Assembly: GCA_907165275.2 (NCBI GenBank)
Contig: OU015652.1
Span: forward strand, 3,549,001 to 3,613,000
Direction: 5' to 3'
Source of the DNA: Zygaena filipendulae
Lineage: Eukaryota; Arthropoda; Insecta; Lepidoptera; Zygaenidae
Length of the DNA stretch: 64,000 nt
Shown: positions 1-12,540 of the stretch, piece by piece
Position numbering within the stretch: position 1 is the stretch's first letter
Layout of the letters: the number at the start of each line of letters is the position of its first letter
Notes under the pieces: model-generated
What the model saw: the letters and a program-made list of their open reading frames with translations, nothing else
What the model was told of the DNA's origin: nothing
The model's database searches: none
Position numbers and translations under genes: made by a program

Positions 1-595
1 TTTGTAGATTAAAACCTATTGTCGTGTGTGTGAATATATTTAAAATAATTTTAAATTGTCCCTAATACCGCTATGAGAATTTCTTTTATGAAGAGGCATT
101 AATTTTTTTAATTCGACAAGTTTTTTCATGGATATCTAGTGCCTCGGTGCCTAATAAACTGTACCGTATTTTTTTTTATTTAATCAATAAATAGCAACAA
201 CTCGCTAACTGTTCCATACACTGGTACTTCTGTATTCTCTCAAGAACTCTTGATCCGGGATAAAAATAGCCTCTTACTCTTATCACGAAAAATCTTAACT
301 TTTTCGAAATGAAAAGGTAATAATCATAGACAGACATAATAATCATGCATGCTTCATTATGAAAAAAAGTTTTGAAAAAACAACAAGCTTTTTATTAAAT
401 GAGTATTTTTTACAGCAACCATTTTTAACTTGCTACATCCTCATTTGATCAACAAAACCGAGCAGTAGGTAGGTACGTATCATATTTACTCCAACAAAGT
501 CAACTTTGCTTTTAACCGAACGAACACAAATAACATGAAAAAATATTCGATGAACATTTTGTAAACCAGACAACACAGCGGAATTTATACGAATA
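1..595. other. No gene seen
   Basis: AT-rich intergenic sequence with no supported coding or repeat feature. Confidence 0.6.
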
Positions 596-885
596 CTAGC
601 TGTACCTCGCGATTTCATCCGCGGTAATTTCGGAGTTCCCGCGGAGGTTGCGGGAAAAAGTAAGTACTCTATGTCCTTCTTTGTATCCCGACAGTAGTTT
701 ACGGTGATTAGTGGTTCTCCGCATTAGTGCCGGAGTTCCCGCGGGAATTCCGGAAAAAAACTATCCTATCTTTTAAGTTGGACCATATTATAAATGGTTA
801 CAAAGTTTTATCAAAATCCGTTCAGTAGTTTAGGAGTTCATCGCGGACAAACAACGTGACACGTGATTTATATATATATAAAGAT
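596..885 (-). mobile_element. Helitron-like element (Lep1 type)
   Basis: Minus orientation. CTAGCTGTACCTCGCG at the left edge is the 3' end (hairpin then CTAG). GAGTTCCCGCGG boxes occur at 634 and 733, and AATCCGTTCAGTAGTTT near 817. Confidence 0.6.
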
Positions 886-930
886 AGCTGTGCCCCGCGG
901 TTTCACCCGCATGAATTCGAATTTTCAAAA
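886..930 (-). mobile_element. Helitron-like 3' end fragment
   Basis: AGCTGTGCCCCGCGGTTTC then ACCCGCATGAATTC, a 3' end abutting the previous element. Confidence 0.5.
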
Positions 931-2457
931 CTCCTTTCTTAGCTCTTATTTATAGATTTTTTACATGTAAAGATGAATTATCGATAGCTTAAATAAATCC
1001 CTTGTTTTTAATCACGCCATGTATGTGGAAGGGAAGTATAAGTTTCTATAATGATTCAGAAGATTTTCTGGATCTTTACAGAAACGCCAGTGACACCGCT
1101 GCAGGTAAGTTTTTGCAAATACGGTGCAGCTTCTGTGTAACCGAACAAAATACTTCAAGTTGAAGAGAAATAAATATATGGATACCTATTGTAGGTGGAA
1201 GTCCATCTTGTTATACTCGTATTTGAATTATGCACACCTACGTTGTAGTATAAGTGACAAAGTTTAGCCAATGAGCATAGTTCGTTCGTCTCCAAATTCC
1301 AAAGCTAACATTTCTGGGACGTCGTGGGCGGAATCAAACGGACCATCTCAGTTATTTCATCAACTCACCACCAGCTCACACAAAAATTTACTAATGAATA
1401 CCAATGTTGGCGATGGGATTAAGTTCTTTCTTTTTTTTTTTTTGTTATAGCCTTTGGATTTAGTTTGTGCTTTAACGCTCCATTTTTACTAAATGAATTG
1501 TTTAAATGATAAAATTTAAAAGGTTAAACGGGAGAAAATAATCCAATTACCTTAGACAAAATATTTCGAAAAGTTTCGAATTTAATTACAACATAGGTAC
1601 CATTGATATTAAGTATCCATAAAAAATTAAGTTAATAGGATTATTGGTAATAAAAATTGATTATTGCGTTACTTTCTAGAATAATTGATGAGTAAAATGC
1701 GTCTCAACGACATACTTTACTATTAATAAAGTTGTAAAGCATTGATGCTATTAATCTTAATAGTTGCGTACATAAAATAACATCTGAGATAATATATTAT
1801 TGAGATCATGTTAAATTAAATTTACACCAGGAAAAGATACCAGCGGGCCGTCCGTAGATGCCTTTCACCGGTTTTATATCATCAATTCATTACATTTATC
1901 GGACCGCAAGTAGAGTTCGTATCTACGTACTGTTTGTTCTACTATCCGTAACATTGTTTATTGTTTTCTTATTTCTCAAATTCTATTATCGTTTATTCTT
2001 ACCACCCACTACGGTCATTTGTCAATATTATTTATGATTGTTTCTCTTTGAATCTGTTTACTAAAACCTTGCTACGAAAACCTTGTGCTGGTTTTATAGA
2101 GATACACTATAGCTGTCCCTTTGTGGTTTTACTCACGTCCATACACTGAACTTACACACACTTTTTCAGTCCCCTAGGAGCTGAATTTCGATAAATCCTT
2201 TCAATCCAAAAGAAAACTAGGTACTTTTCGAGTTTCATGTTTATAGCTTCAATAGTTTAAGCTGGGTGTTCCTGACTCATTTAGAAACATGGAAGTAAGA
2301 TATAATTCTGTGGTCAAGCTTCTTTTTTTATACGACAACACGAATATAACACGAAGAATAAAAGTACAAAACCTTTTGAGTTATAGTGTATTTAGTGCTG
2401 TGAGTGCTATACCCAGAGAACACAAGAACAAAGTGTCTTCCCCTCAGTAGAGACAAT
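931..2457. other. Intergenic; one weak exon-like spot
   Basis: AT-rich. At 1051-1104 ATGATTCAGAAG leads in frame to CTGCAG followed by the consensus donor GTAAGT. Nothing else supports a gene. Confidence 0.5.
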
Positions 2458-2553
2458 ACCGCGTTCAGCCGTTTTTGCGTGATTGAGTAACAAATATCCA
2501 AACATCTAAACATCCAAACATCCACACTTTCACATTTATAATATTAGTAGGAT
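2458..2553 (-). mobile_element. Helitron-like 5' end fragment
   Basis: GTTCAGCCGTTTTTGCGTGA to TTTATAATATTAGTAGGA, the conserved 5' part (reverse complement TCCTACTAATATTATAAA). The 3' hairpin end is missing. Confidence 0.6.
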
Positions 2554-5500
2554 TAGTTCTAACGCTATAGATTGTATTACAATGATTTACCCCTTGAGTA
2601 GGTACCTACTTATATCATTCATAGAAAAAAAAATTATTACAGATATATGTAGGTACCCAGTTAAGTTACCTCTAACAAAAATTTTATTTTAATTTAGACT
2701 AGATTTGTGTTTTTCTTCTGATAAATGAAGATTAAAAAGTAATTATACCTTGAAATATATATTATATTATTAAATATATATTATTATATCTTGAAAAATT
2801 GCTTGAGTTTGTTTGTTTGTGGATTTAAGTGGACGGATGGTTTCCAAGCTACATTACAAAAGTTACCTAAATTGTGAAAAATAATATGAAATAAAGCGCG
2901 AAATACCTACTGATGTTATAAAACTATATAGGTGAATGTGTAACTGTAGAAATAAAAAATCAATACGAGTAGATATAGCTTGAACTTTATTTCAAAGCCC
3001 CAACCAATCATAAACAACGCCGACTTTGTAATATCTATGGATACCACAAAATTCGCAACTGATATGATATGTATTTAAGTACATTATATTTTTGTTTTCA
3101 ATACGAGTACATTTTTATAATACATACGAAACACCCAGACTCGAGTGTAACATAATATGTATCTATTATTATGTTCATCACGAAAACCCTGATGCGCATC
3201 GAACCCGCGACATCTGGAGTAACAGTTAGGTTTACTTACCACTAATACACTGCATTAGTAAAAACTAGAAACAAATTGCTGCTATTCCTTTCAATTAATA
3301 GGCTTAAAATATAATAAACATAAACTCCCACTGCCCACATTACATTCCAAACCCGAAGCACCGCGATTGAAAAATTAAAACTATAATACTAAAACTTGCC
3401 GGGAGGTATAAAGTATCTATCGAAATAAACGAATTAAATACAGTTAATTTAATCCCAATAAAATCACGTCACAGCAACTTCACTGTCGGCCTAGCGTCAT
3501 ATTAGATTATATCCTCCACTAAGAAGATTAAACGAGAACCAGTTGGATGGATGAATTTCAATGTGCATTTTTAAAATAATCAATTTCAATAAGTAAATCA
3601 AAGTTGCCCGCACGATCTACGTTTCTAAAAACGTTTGGAGCTCAATTATTAGGCATGTTCACATAATTATGTCGCAGTTTACACTTGTCTCCCGGAAGGA
3701 TATAGGCGGTGAATATCAACGCTACGATACTTACCTATACTCTTAATCCGGAGAACTCTTTAGGCAGAATTCTATTAATCCAAATACACAAAACGAGCCA
3801 CGTGCCGAACGTCGTCGGGAATCGACGAACATTACCGGAGGTGTAAAGAATCATGTCGGTCATTATAACCGGACATAATTTATTAAAAATGCGTCATAAT
3901 AAGCGACATGTCACTGTAAGGGAAGTCTATCCGACTTTTTAAAAAGATTTTTTTATGAAAACCAAACTTCGTGGTGTAATTACGGCAATAACCGGTTGGT
4001 CAATATAGGCGGAGTCATATTAAACGGATTCTACAATCAGATTATTATATGATGAAGTTTTTATTGTGCGCATCCGCGAAAATTTATCTACTGAAAAAAA
4101 AAACTGTACAAAGAGGGCTATTGCAATTTGCTGTGCACATCGGGCATAGCGGCTAGAAAATTTATTTAAAAAAAAGGTTAAAAAAGAATGGCCAAGCGCG
4201 TGTCGGAATACGCATAGTGAAGGGTTCAATTTCCATAGTGAGAGAGAACGTTCACTATTAAAATCCAAGTGTTTTAATTTACCATACCTAACTATTTTAA
4301 AAACTGTAAGACACAATATCTCATTCAATCTATTACCTGCCTACTCGTATTATGTTGAATTGAAAGTGTTTGACCACCTGTATTTTTTCAATTTTTTTCC
4401 ACACCGTCGTTATGTAGTTGAAAACTTAGAGGGATTAAATTTATGACTTTAAAAGTAGATACATAACTTAAATAAATAAAAAATAAAAACAGCCTTTTAT
4501 TTCCTGACATTTTAAGTTTTTAACTATTTACAGTTCTTATCTCTAATAAAACTATTTATAGTAGTATAGTACTATGTGTATACCTATGTAAGTACATGGC
4601 TTTTTTAATACTTATGTGTATATATGTATCCCTCCAAAAACATTTTCATGTAAAATGATGCCAAGAAGAGTCCATATGACGGGCACTGTCAAAAAGTTAT
4701 CAGATCTCATGTAGAGCCAAGCTTACAACTCTACACAGTACACACCCTAACTCTCTCTACAAGGTCTAACTTCTCAAACTCTACAACTTAGTCAAAATAT
4801 ATGGCTTGGCCATTTCGCATTCACATGAGCGTAAAGTAAAAAATGTATCCACAGTTAATTACTTTTCTGTTACACAAAGGTTCTTGCAGTAACGAAACGG
4901 CGGAAAAGCATCCATTGATTTCGTAGTTTTTCTTATTTCAGTGTGTCTGATTTTTTGAATCTTTCTTATATTAAGCATACTACGCTCCATACCTCGTTGG
5001 CAAGGTGCATAACTTACTGACTATTAATTAAAAAAGTAAAAATTAAACGCCGTATAATTCATAAGATCAATCAATATTTCACACGATTATGTGCACTTAC
5101 ATATTATTCATTATTATTTTTATCACTCTCTTACAATGCACCCGCAATTTTTTTTTATTTCACTTTTCTTCCATATTACATATTATTATATTACCTATAT
5201 TATACTTAGTGCCAATTGCCAAGTCTCAAAGGGTTGGGATACACAATATACTGCAGGACAGACGGCAGATGAACGAACAACGAAACTATAGTCTATAATA
5301 AAAATTGTCCAGTTTGACCATTTCGGCTACCGAACCCTGAAAATATGGGAACACAAAATCATCTCCGTTACTGTTTGATGAAAATGTCAACATCGGTTAC
5401 CATTAATTTGTGTAAATTGGATAATGTCTGCCGTCCGTGCTCCGCGCGACGGGCCTCGCAGGCGCAGGACGTCGGCAATCTTCTACAGATTGGTGCAAGT

Positions 5501-8500
5501 GGCGATAATTGAACGGTGTAATGTTATACCTAACATCGTCGTCACAATAAAATACATACCTAACTAAGTGGTCACGAAGAAGAAGAATAAGAAATGTATT
5601 TAGGTAATTGTTCTCATAAAAACACATAAGCAAAAATTTAAAAACTATAAAATAAAGAAAACAATATTTTGATTTTCATAATTGTATACAAATTTGGTTT
5701 TGTTACAAGTATACGAATCGATACATCTATACTAAACTAGATTTAGTTCTGTATTTTTTTTACTTAAAAAATCAAATTAGTGAAGCTGTTAACAAACTAT
5801 GACGTTATATTGAAATATAAAGTGAGCCATAAACCTTACAAACAGAAAGTTAGGTACCTACTTGTCTTATAGTAGAACCATTACTGACATCATTCTGTGG
5901 AAAGCATTAGTATATTACAACATTAAAATTATTTACTATGATTTAACCCGTTACACGTCATGCAACCATTTACAGTTCTCACAGACGCATCGCACGAATA
6001 ATTGTTTGGACTAGAACAATAGAACAAGATGAGGAATTATACACCCGTATAAATTAATTCAACGTAAATTCGAGCGAAGGGATTTGCCATGCTACACTGA
6101 ACTACAATTAAATATACGTATTGTCATGGAGTTAGCCTTATATAAAAAATCAAAATGGATGTTATGGCATCGGATAATAACGCATCAGCGAGTCATGACA
6201 GAACATTGTTTGACACGCGTTTGATACGTTGTTGGGTAAGTTGTAGTTAGGCCGCTTTGTTAGATTAGAAGTAATATTTTCAGACATCCGTCTGGATTCG
6301 ATTGGAAAACGAAATTAAAAAAAATGCCTTTTTCATATAAATATTTAATGCATAGAGATATTATACATGTATTCAAACGTCCCGCTCGAAATTTGAATAG
6401 GTACCAAAGTACCTTTTTTTTTGAAAAATTTTAAAAATCAGGCGAGTAGTTTTTATAATATAGTTGCGCAAATGCAAACTAAGGAAATAAAAAACCTTTC
6501 TGTTTTGAAGTCAGTTATATGTAGGTAATAAACAAGACTTAACATATTTTTACCTGCCTGTACAAATACATACAACCAGACAGAAATTCTAAAAATAATA
6601 TTATTTAATCTGCAACTGAAACAAAATAACCATCAGTGTGGCTACAGACTTTACTCTATTTACTATAACGTAGTTTATTGAAAGTTAACCTGCAAGATGT
6701 TGGTACTACGCTAACGAAGAAGCAGGCAAAAACTATTATAACAGCATGCAGTCTGAACTACCTGACTTACGTAACGACTAACGCATTTGTTGAAGAGGAA
6801 AAAACTTTCTGATAATAGTTGCTTATAAGCATGGAAAAGCATTAAAACGGTTATTATTGTTCCCACGCTTAGCCTTATTGACGTGTGTGCGATGCTCGTT
6901 ACAATGAAGCTCAGCTTCCGCAATTAGCGATGATGAGAATTAATACCAAACTTCAAAAGCTCCGGTTAAGCTCCGGTTATGATATGATAAGAACGACATT
7001 CATTACCGTATCGACGACGACGACAAACGCGCGACTCAACAAATTGAGTCAACGACCCGAAAACCGGAAAGGCATTGCAATATAATATTTTCAATCAGGC
7101 ATCTTCGGTAGCGGTTGATTCGTTTAAATTTTAGGCTGGCCAAGTTATTGAAAATATGTATCTCTCTATTAATTATGGCATTTATTCTATTGCAAGTTTG
7201 CTTTTAGTTGAATTGTAACTTAAAATGGCTACAAGGGGTCAATATTTAAAAAAAAAAGTGTTTGAATTATTGGAATTTTGGACTTGAATATTGGAATTGA
7301 AATTAAATAAAAACTGAAAAATTTATACTAAGTAGATAGGTACATAAATAATGCAAATTAAAAAAAACTAGATTATAAAAGAGTTAGTGCCATCTTTCTG
7401 CACAATATAACTGTAGGTTTATTACTTTTACATTTTTGGTAATAACTATTGAAACTTGGTTACAAGATGAGTTTTACAGGAAAGCAGATAAGTATGGGAT
7501 TAGCCTCAAAACTCAATGTGGTACATTCATTATATTCTTGAACAAGGGACTAACACGTTTTAGCAATCACCTAAGTTATCGTTGTTAAATTTTAACCAGT
7601 TACAATTTTACTATAAAAATGAGCTTGACTGATTATAACCTACTAAAGTACTTTTTAGCGTTTGATGTCACCGAATATTTTTGTAGGTATATACTTACCT
7701 ACTAAAATATTCATTTTACTTATTTTTCCGTTCGAAGCTAAAGAAATTTTTAGTCGTCTCCCAGCTAAATATTCTTCATTAGATTACATATTATACAAAT
7801 TATAGCTTTTATTGGCCCATCAGTGATTGGGTGTGTTACCTCACTGAGCGACTTAAAAAAATTCCAATTAAAATCAGTGCAATAAAACAGATTGCGGTCC
7901 AATTGGACTCTTATTACTCGTGACTAATTTAATACCATTCAGTATATCGAAACAGTTACGATACCAAGAAAATGTGTAGAATATAGTATGTCTCATAACA
8001 TATAATTTATTAATTTATAAAAAAATTGATGTTGATACATTCTTGAGAACAATTAAATATCCTAACTAACAAATGTTAACGAAGAAAAGATATTACTACG
8101 AGTAAAACAATATATTACTTTAGGTAGATACATGAATAAAAGCGTTCATGGTTCAAAGATATTATTTAGATTACGACTTTACAATAACTTTACTAATTTT
8201 CTTCGATACAAAGGGAAATAACAAGAGTAACGCGAACACTTCCAGCGAGCACCTAAAATTAAACTTTATTCAATAGAAAGTTTATATCGCCCAATCTCTC
8301 ATCTCGAAGTTAAAATTAACAATCCGAAACCTACGCTATTTTAACAAAAACGTGTATTTTATCACATTCTATTTTCCTAAGATTCTATTTTTAAAAGAGA
8401 AAATAGTTTAATTATTTTTTTATTTTGAAAATTGGAGACAGAAAAAATCCACGCTTTTAATTTAAGTCGGTTGGTAATTTCGTCTGTTATCTCATTAACG

Positions 8501-8782
8501 TTGAATTTAACGCAACAATGACTGGCTGGTAGGTAATTTCATTACCACCCACGGTTGCGACGAGGCATCGCCTGCTGATGGGCAGTCGGTGCAAAGCCGT
8601 GACCCATCTGCCGTAACAATGGTGTTTTGTACATCAATGGAAACAAATTAGTGCAATGACAGTGTAATTTTTTCAAATTTGACTGACAGGAAGCAGATAT
8701 TTTAAATCTTTTTGTGTGGACTAATGAGATTTGAGAGTTAAAACGCGATGAGGAGGAATAATAGAATACATGCACTTGGTTA
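2554..8782. other. Long AT-rich intergenic stretch
   Basis: Upstream of fringe. Apart from the SINE-like piece at 3178-3255 I see no gene or clear element; a faint dispersed-repeat trace lies at 4188-4215 and a CpG-rich patch at 5425-5480. Distal fringe enhancers could lie here but nothing in the sequence singles them out. Confidence 0.5.
3178..3255 (-). mobile_element. SINE-like B-box fragment
   Basis: Minus strand GTCGCGGGTTCGATGCGCAT is a B box. A related piece lies at 36250-36350 (TCGCGGGATCGTTCCTCGCA), and both continue into matching TTTACTTAC...GCATTAGT sequence. Confidence 0.45.
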
Positions 8783-8947
8783 TCCTACTTAATAATATAA
8801 ATGTGAAAGTGTGGATTTTTGTTACTCAATCACGCAAAAACGGCTGAACGGATTTGGATGAAATTTATGTTTTCAGGGGTACAGAGAAGGACATAGGGTA
8901 CTTTTTATCCCGGAATTCTCGCGGGAATTCCGAAATTACCGAGCTAG
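8783..8947 (+). mobile_element. Helitron-like element, hairpin deleted
   Basis: TCCTACTTAATAATATAAAT start, ACGGCTGAACGGATTTGGAT, CCCGGAATTCTCGCGGGAAT, then ATTACC joined directly to GAGCTAG. The CCGCGG hairpin has been lost. It sits between A and T. Confidence 0.65.
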
Positions 8948-9159
8948 TGTGTAATAAAATAAATAACAAGCTGTTTTCTTTTTTTCTAAATAGATACATT
9001 TATGTGAAATTCAAAATATTCTTCTAAATACATTGATTTACAGTTTATGTGAAATTCAAATAGAATAAAACTGTCGACGTACTATCTCGATAAATTTGCA
9101 TAATTTTAAATGCCGACTCATATTATAAAATCGAAATGTTTTCAATCATGTAGGCGTCA

Positions 9160-9648
9160 ATTAAACGGACCATTGATTTCGAAGGCAGTAATGGTGGTGT
9201 GTACTGTGTAGTGGCGGGAAGATGCACGCGCAGGTAGACGATTAGTCCAAGAGGGACGATGAGAATCGCCGTCTCGCTCGGTCTGGATGGTGGGGCTCCG
9301 ATTGCACCGAGACGCGGGCGGAGTGGACCGCCTGCGCTAGTTTTTGTTTAGTTTGTAACCGTTCGTTCCCTTTGCTGGTGTCACTGGCCGTACGAATTTG
9401 TGAAATAACATTTTTGACATGCGCTTTGATATTGTCAATTAGTTTTTTATATTTATTATTAAATGGATATCCTTTATCTAAATCAAAATTTTGTTGTTAT
9501 AGTGGTGAAAGGTTTCATTCATGGTCGGTGTTTAAAACGTGCTATATATTATCCGTTGTGTTTTGATAGTAAAAGTTCAACAGATGAGTGACAAGGTGTT
9601 TGGAACTTTTGGAATCATTTCGGCGCCAAGGCGCCAGTTGCCTTTGGC
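9160..9648 (+). promoter_or_regulatory. Probable fng promoter and 5' leader
   Basis: The stretch before the fringe start is clearly more GC- and CpG-rich than its surroundings, above all at 9210-9370, and no TATA box stands out there. This fits a CpG-rich, TATA-less developmental promoter, but I cannot place the transcription start. The in-frame TGA at 9589-9591 shows that the leader is not coding in the fringe frame. Confidence 0.4.
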
Positions 9649-9942
9649 ATGGGTGGACGCAGAATGATCAAGGCAGTGGCTGTACTGATAACCCTGGGGT
9701 ATTGTAGTCTGCTGGTATATCATGGGGGAGTAAATTTCAACTCGCCAGATAATCGAATAGACGCAGTGCAAGTTCCCGTCTTATCAATTGAACCTGTGAC
9801 CAAAGCAAATATTTTTGATGTTGGACAAGCTAAGAACGTAACATTAGATGATGTTTTTATAAGTGTAAAGACAACTAAACATTATCAGTATACAAGATTA
9901 CCAATAATTTTGATGACATGGTTCCAGCTGGCAAAGAAACAA
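9649..9942 (+). CDS. fng: fng coding exon 1
   Basis: Residues 1-98: short cytoplasmic tail, signal anchor ([20 protein letters not shown]), stem with an NVT glycosylation sequon at 63-65, and the start of the catalytic domain. It ends in phase 0 at a GTAAGG donor. Read-through past the donor reaches a stop after four codons. Confidence 0.93.
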
Positions 9943-12505
9943 GTAAGGAGGAATTAGTCAATATAACTTGACTTCAACAGTAAATAAATACCTTCGTAAA
10001 TATCTATATGACACAATAATATCATATTCATTTGTAGATAATAGTCTCACAGATGCTAGTGATCTCATGCTTATATAAGAATCCTTTTATAAAAGTAGCA
10101 CATTTAAAGAACTACGCTGTGTTATAACAATCACATATTCACATTGGACATAATATGTATTAGTCTTTCATGTTCTTATTTCATTAGTACCCTTGACAAT
10201 GTTACTTAACACTATAACTTATATTAATGTTTATAATTTGTTATTATTTAGATGTGTTGAAAAATCATCAACTTATTCATGACTTATTAATTGTATCTGC
10301 ATGACGTCTTGATGTCTATTATGTTTACGCTTTAGACTTTAAAGCACTACTTTTAAATGCTATCAAATAAGTAAGATATAGGTACATAGATACCTACTCA
10401 AGTCTTACAATCTACATCAAATAGAATACTATCGTAATGATCCATATTCAATAACATATCTGTTAAATAAGAATTACGCACCAGTATATAGGTAGGTATT
10501 TATTTGTTCATTAGCATTTGAATCTTTAACTAAAATAAATATACCTACATGATTAGGTACATGGACAAACAAAGAATTGAACTTGTTCATGATTACATGG
10601 ACAAACAAACTTGTTATCATTATAATTAAACGTAAGTAAATAATATTATAAGCAATAAAATTATAATGGTTAGTTAGAACTAATAATAATAATCTTGTCA
10701 TCATAAAAAATAATAAAAGAAAGCTTTGATCAATTCGGTATAAAAGTTGAAATTTATAAAAACTATTACGAGAAAAAATAATATATACCTACTCAAACTT
10801 TAGTTAATAGTATACTACTATATACCTACTAGGTACCGTGTTATTGAAAGAAAATTATAGAAACGTGCTAAAGGTTATTACCCACCGATTTCAAACTAAA
10901 CACATAAAAGTTAGTTTTACAGGACCATAAAATACTGCATACCCAATAAAAAAAAACTATAGTCTCATTTCAGATAAAATATTAGAGATTTTTCGTTAGA
11001 ACAAAAACCGTTCAATAACATCATTAGCTACATTTCTATATTAAAGATATTTTGAAACTTGCTTTTACATAACCTGTTGATTTCTAATTATGTATAGATA
11101 AGTATATCATTAATTGAAGAAATATAGCAAAACTTGTTCAGATGAATGCTTTAAAAAACAGAATTTATGCTTTCTGCATACATTAATTAGATTTAATGAT
11201 CACCTGCTGATGGTTTTTATCAAAGAAACTATAAAAAATACAGTACCTAAATAGTGACAAAATTTTGTCGATTAAATAAATTATATTAAATGTATTTAAT
11301 TTAAATAAAATTTTCGTTAGTATTTGTAATACATATTATGTTTCAATGAACTATTAAGCGAAAAGTCACATTTAAATCTGGCATCAGAGGGCAGTCGTGC
11401 GGTGCCCATTTTACTTCGGTTTCCTGAATCTGGAGCGTGCATAATCGCCCGTTAATCCGGTTCGAAGGACCAGCATAAATAACGATTGTACACAGACCCT
11501 GCGCTTGCGCCGCGCCCGCGCGTGTCACGACGGCACACGCCGGCCACGTGACTTGCCTTTGTTACCTATTCTAGACCCTTTTGTGTTGAGGACTCACGGT
11601 TGATGAAGTTTGATTTAAAGCCTTTGAAATTTATGTACCTATATTTTGATTTATAATATAATAAGTCTTAGTAAATGATAATGTGAACCAATTAAATGCA
11701 TAAAATCTATCTAATATGAAACATAGTAAAAAGAAGCTTTTCCACTGACTAAACATAAACACAAAAGTTTCCAGTAGTTTCCATTTACCAAGTAAAGACT
11801 AATTAAGAAAAACTTATTCAGGGGTGAGAAAATTTATAAAAATTTGTCGACATAGGTACATCAGTATTTTGGGTGAAACGGCGCGGAGTCGGACTGATTC
11901 ACTATAATAATATAACCTTCCAATTCCTAGTAGTCGTAGTATAATATTCAAAAGTTACATATATAAGATATTACCTAAAGGAATTCATTCATCACTGCAG
12001 CAGTGATGATTTATCATCTTCGTCATAATCAACTTTTTGTACGTGACAACTTTTTGTTGGTTTTTCCTTTTAATTAAACATCTATCGCTATGAACAGTTT
12101 TGGTCCGAAAGTATGTACCTACGCCAATAATCGCGTCCGTATTCAATATTATGTTTTGGTCACACGCAGGTACGGCCGCCCGAGTGGTTTCCGGATATCG
12201 TCTTTCTTTGCACTGATAACAGTATCTAGGCATTTCGAAATATTTTTAATATTCCTCTGAGCTTCATAACCACCTTACCTAATAGGTATATGTACTATTG
12301 GCTATCTTATTTCTAAGAAGTTAACGGACCAATTCCTATAACAGATTTCGCCGTAACACCACCTCATCTCCTTATCTTTATCGTAAACTGGTTTTTATGT
12401 GGATTGTAAACTAAAATGTAGCGTGTTGCAAGTTGCGTATACGTACATTTTAACCGTTTTAGCCATGTTTTAGCGCATAATACCAACTTCCAAAATGACT
12501 ACTAT

Positions 12506-12540
<35 letters not shown>

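Noticed and set aside
4020..4328. 102-codon minus-strand frame
   Set aside because: AT-rich, with no homology I recognise, no promoter or poly(A) context and no splice partners. Its length is within chance for this much sequence.
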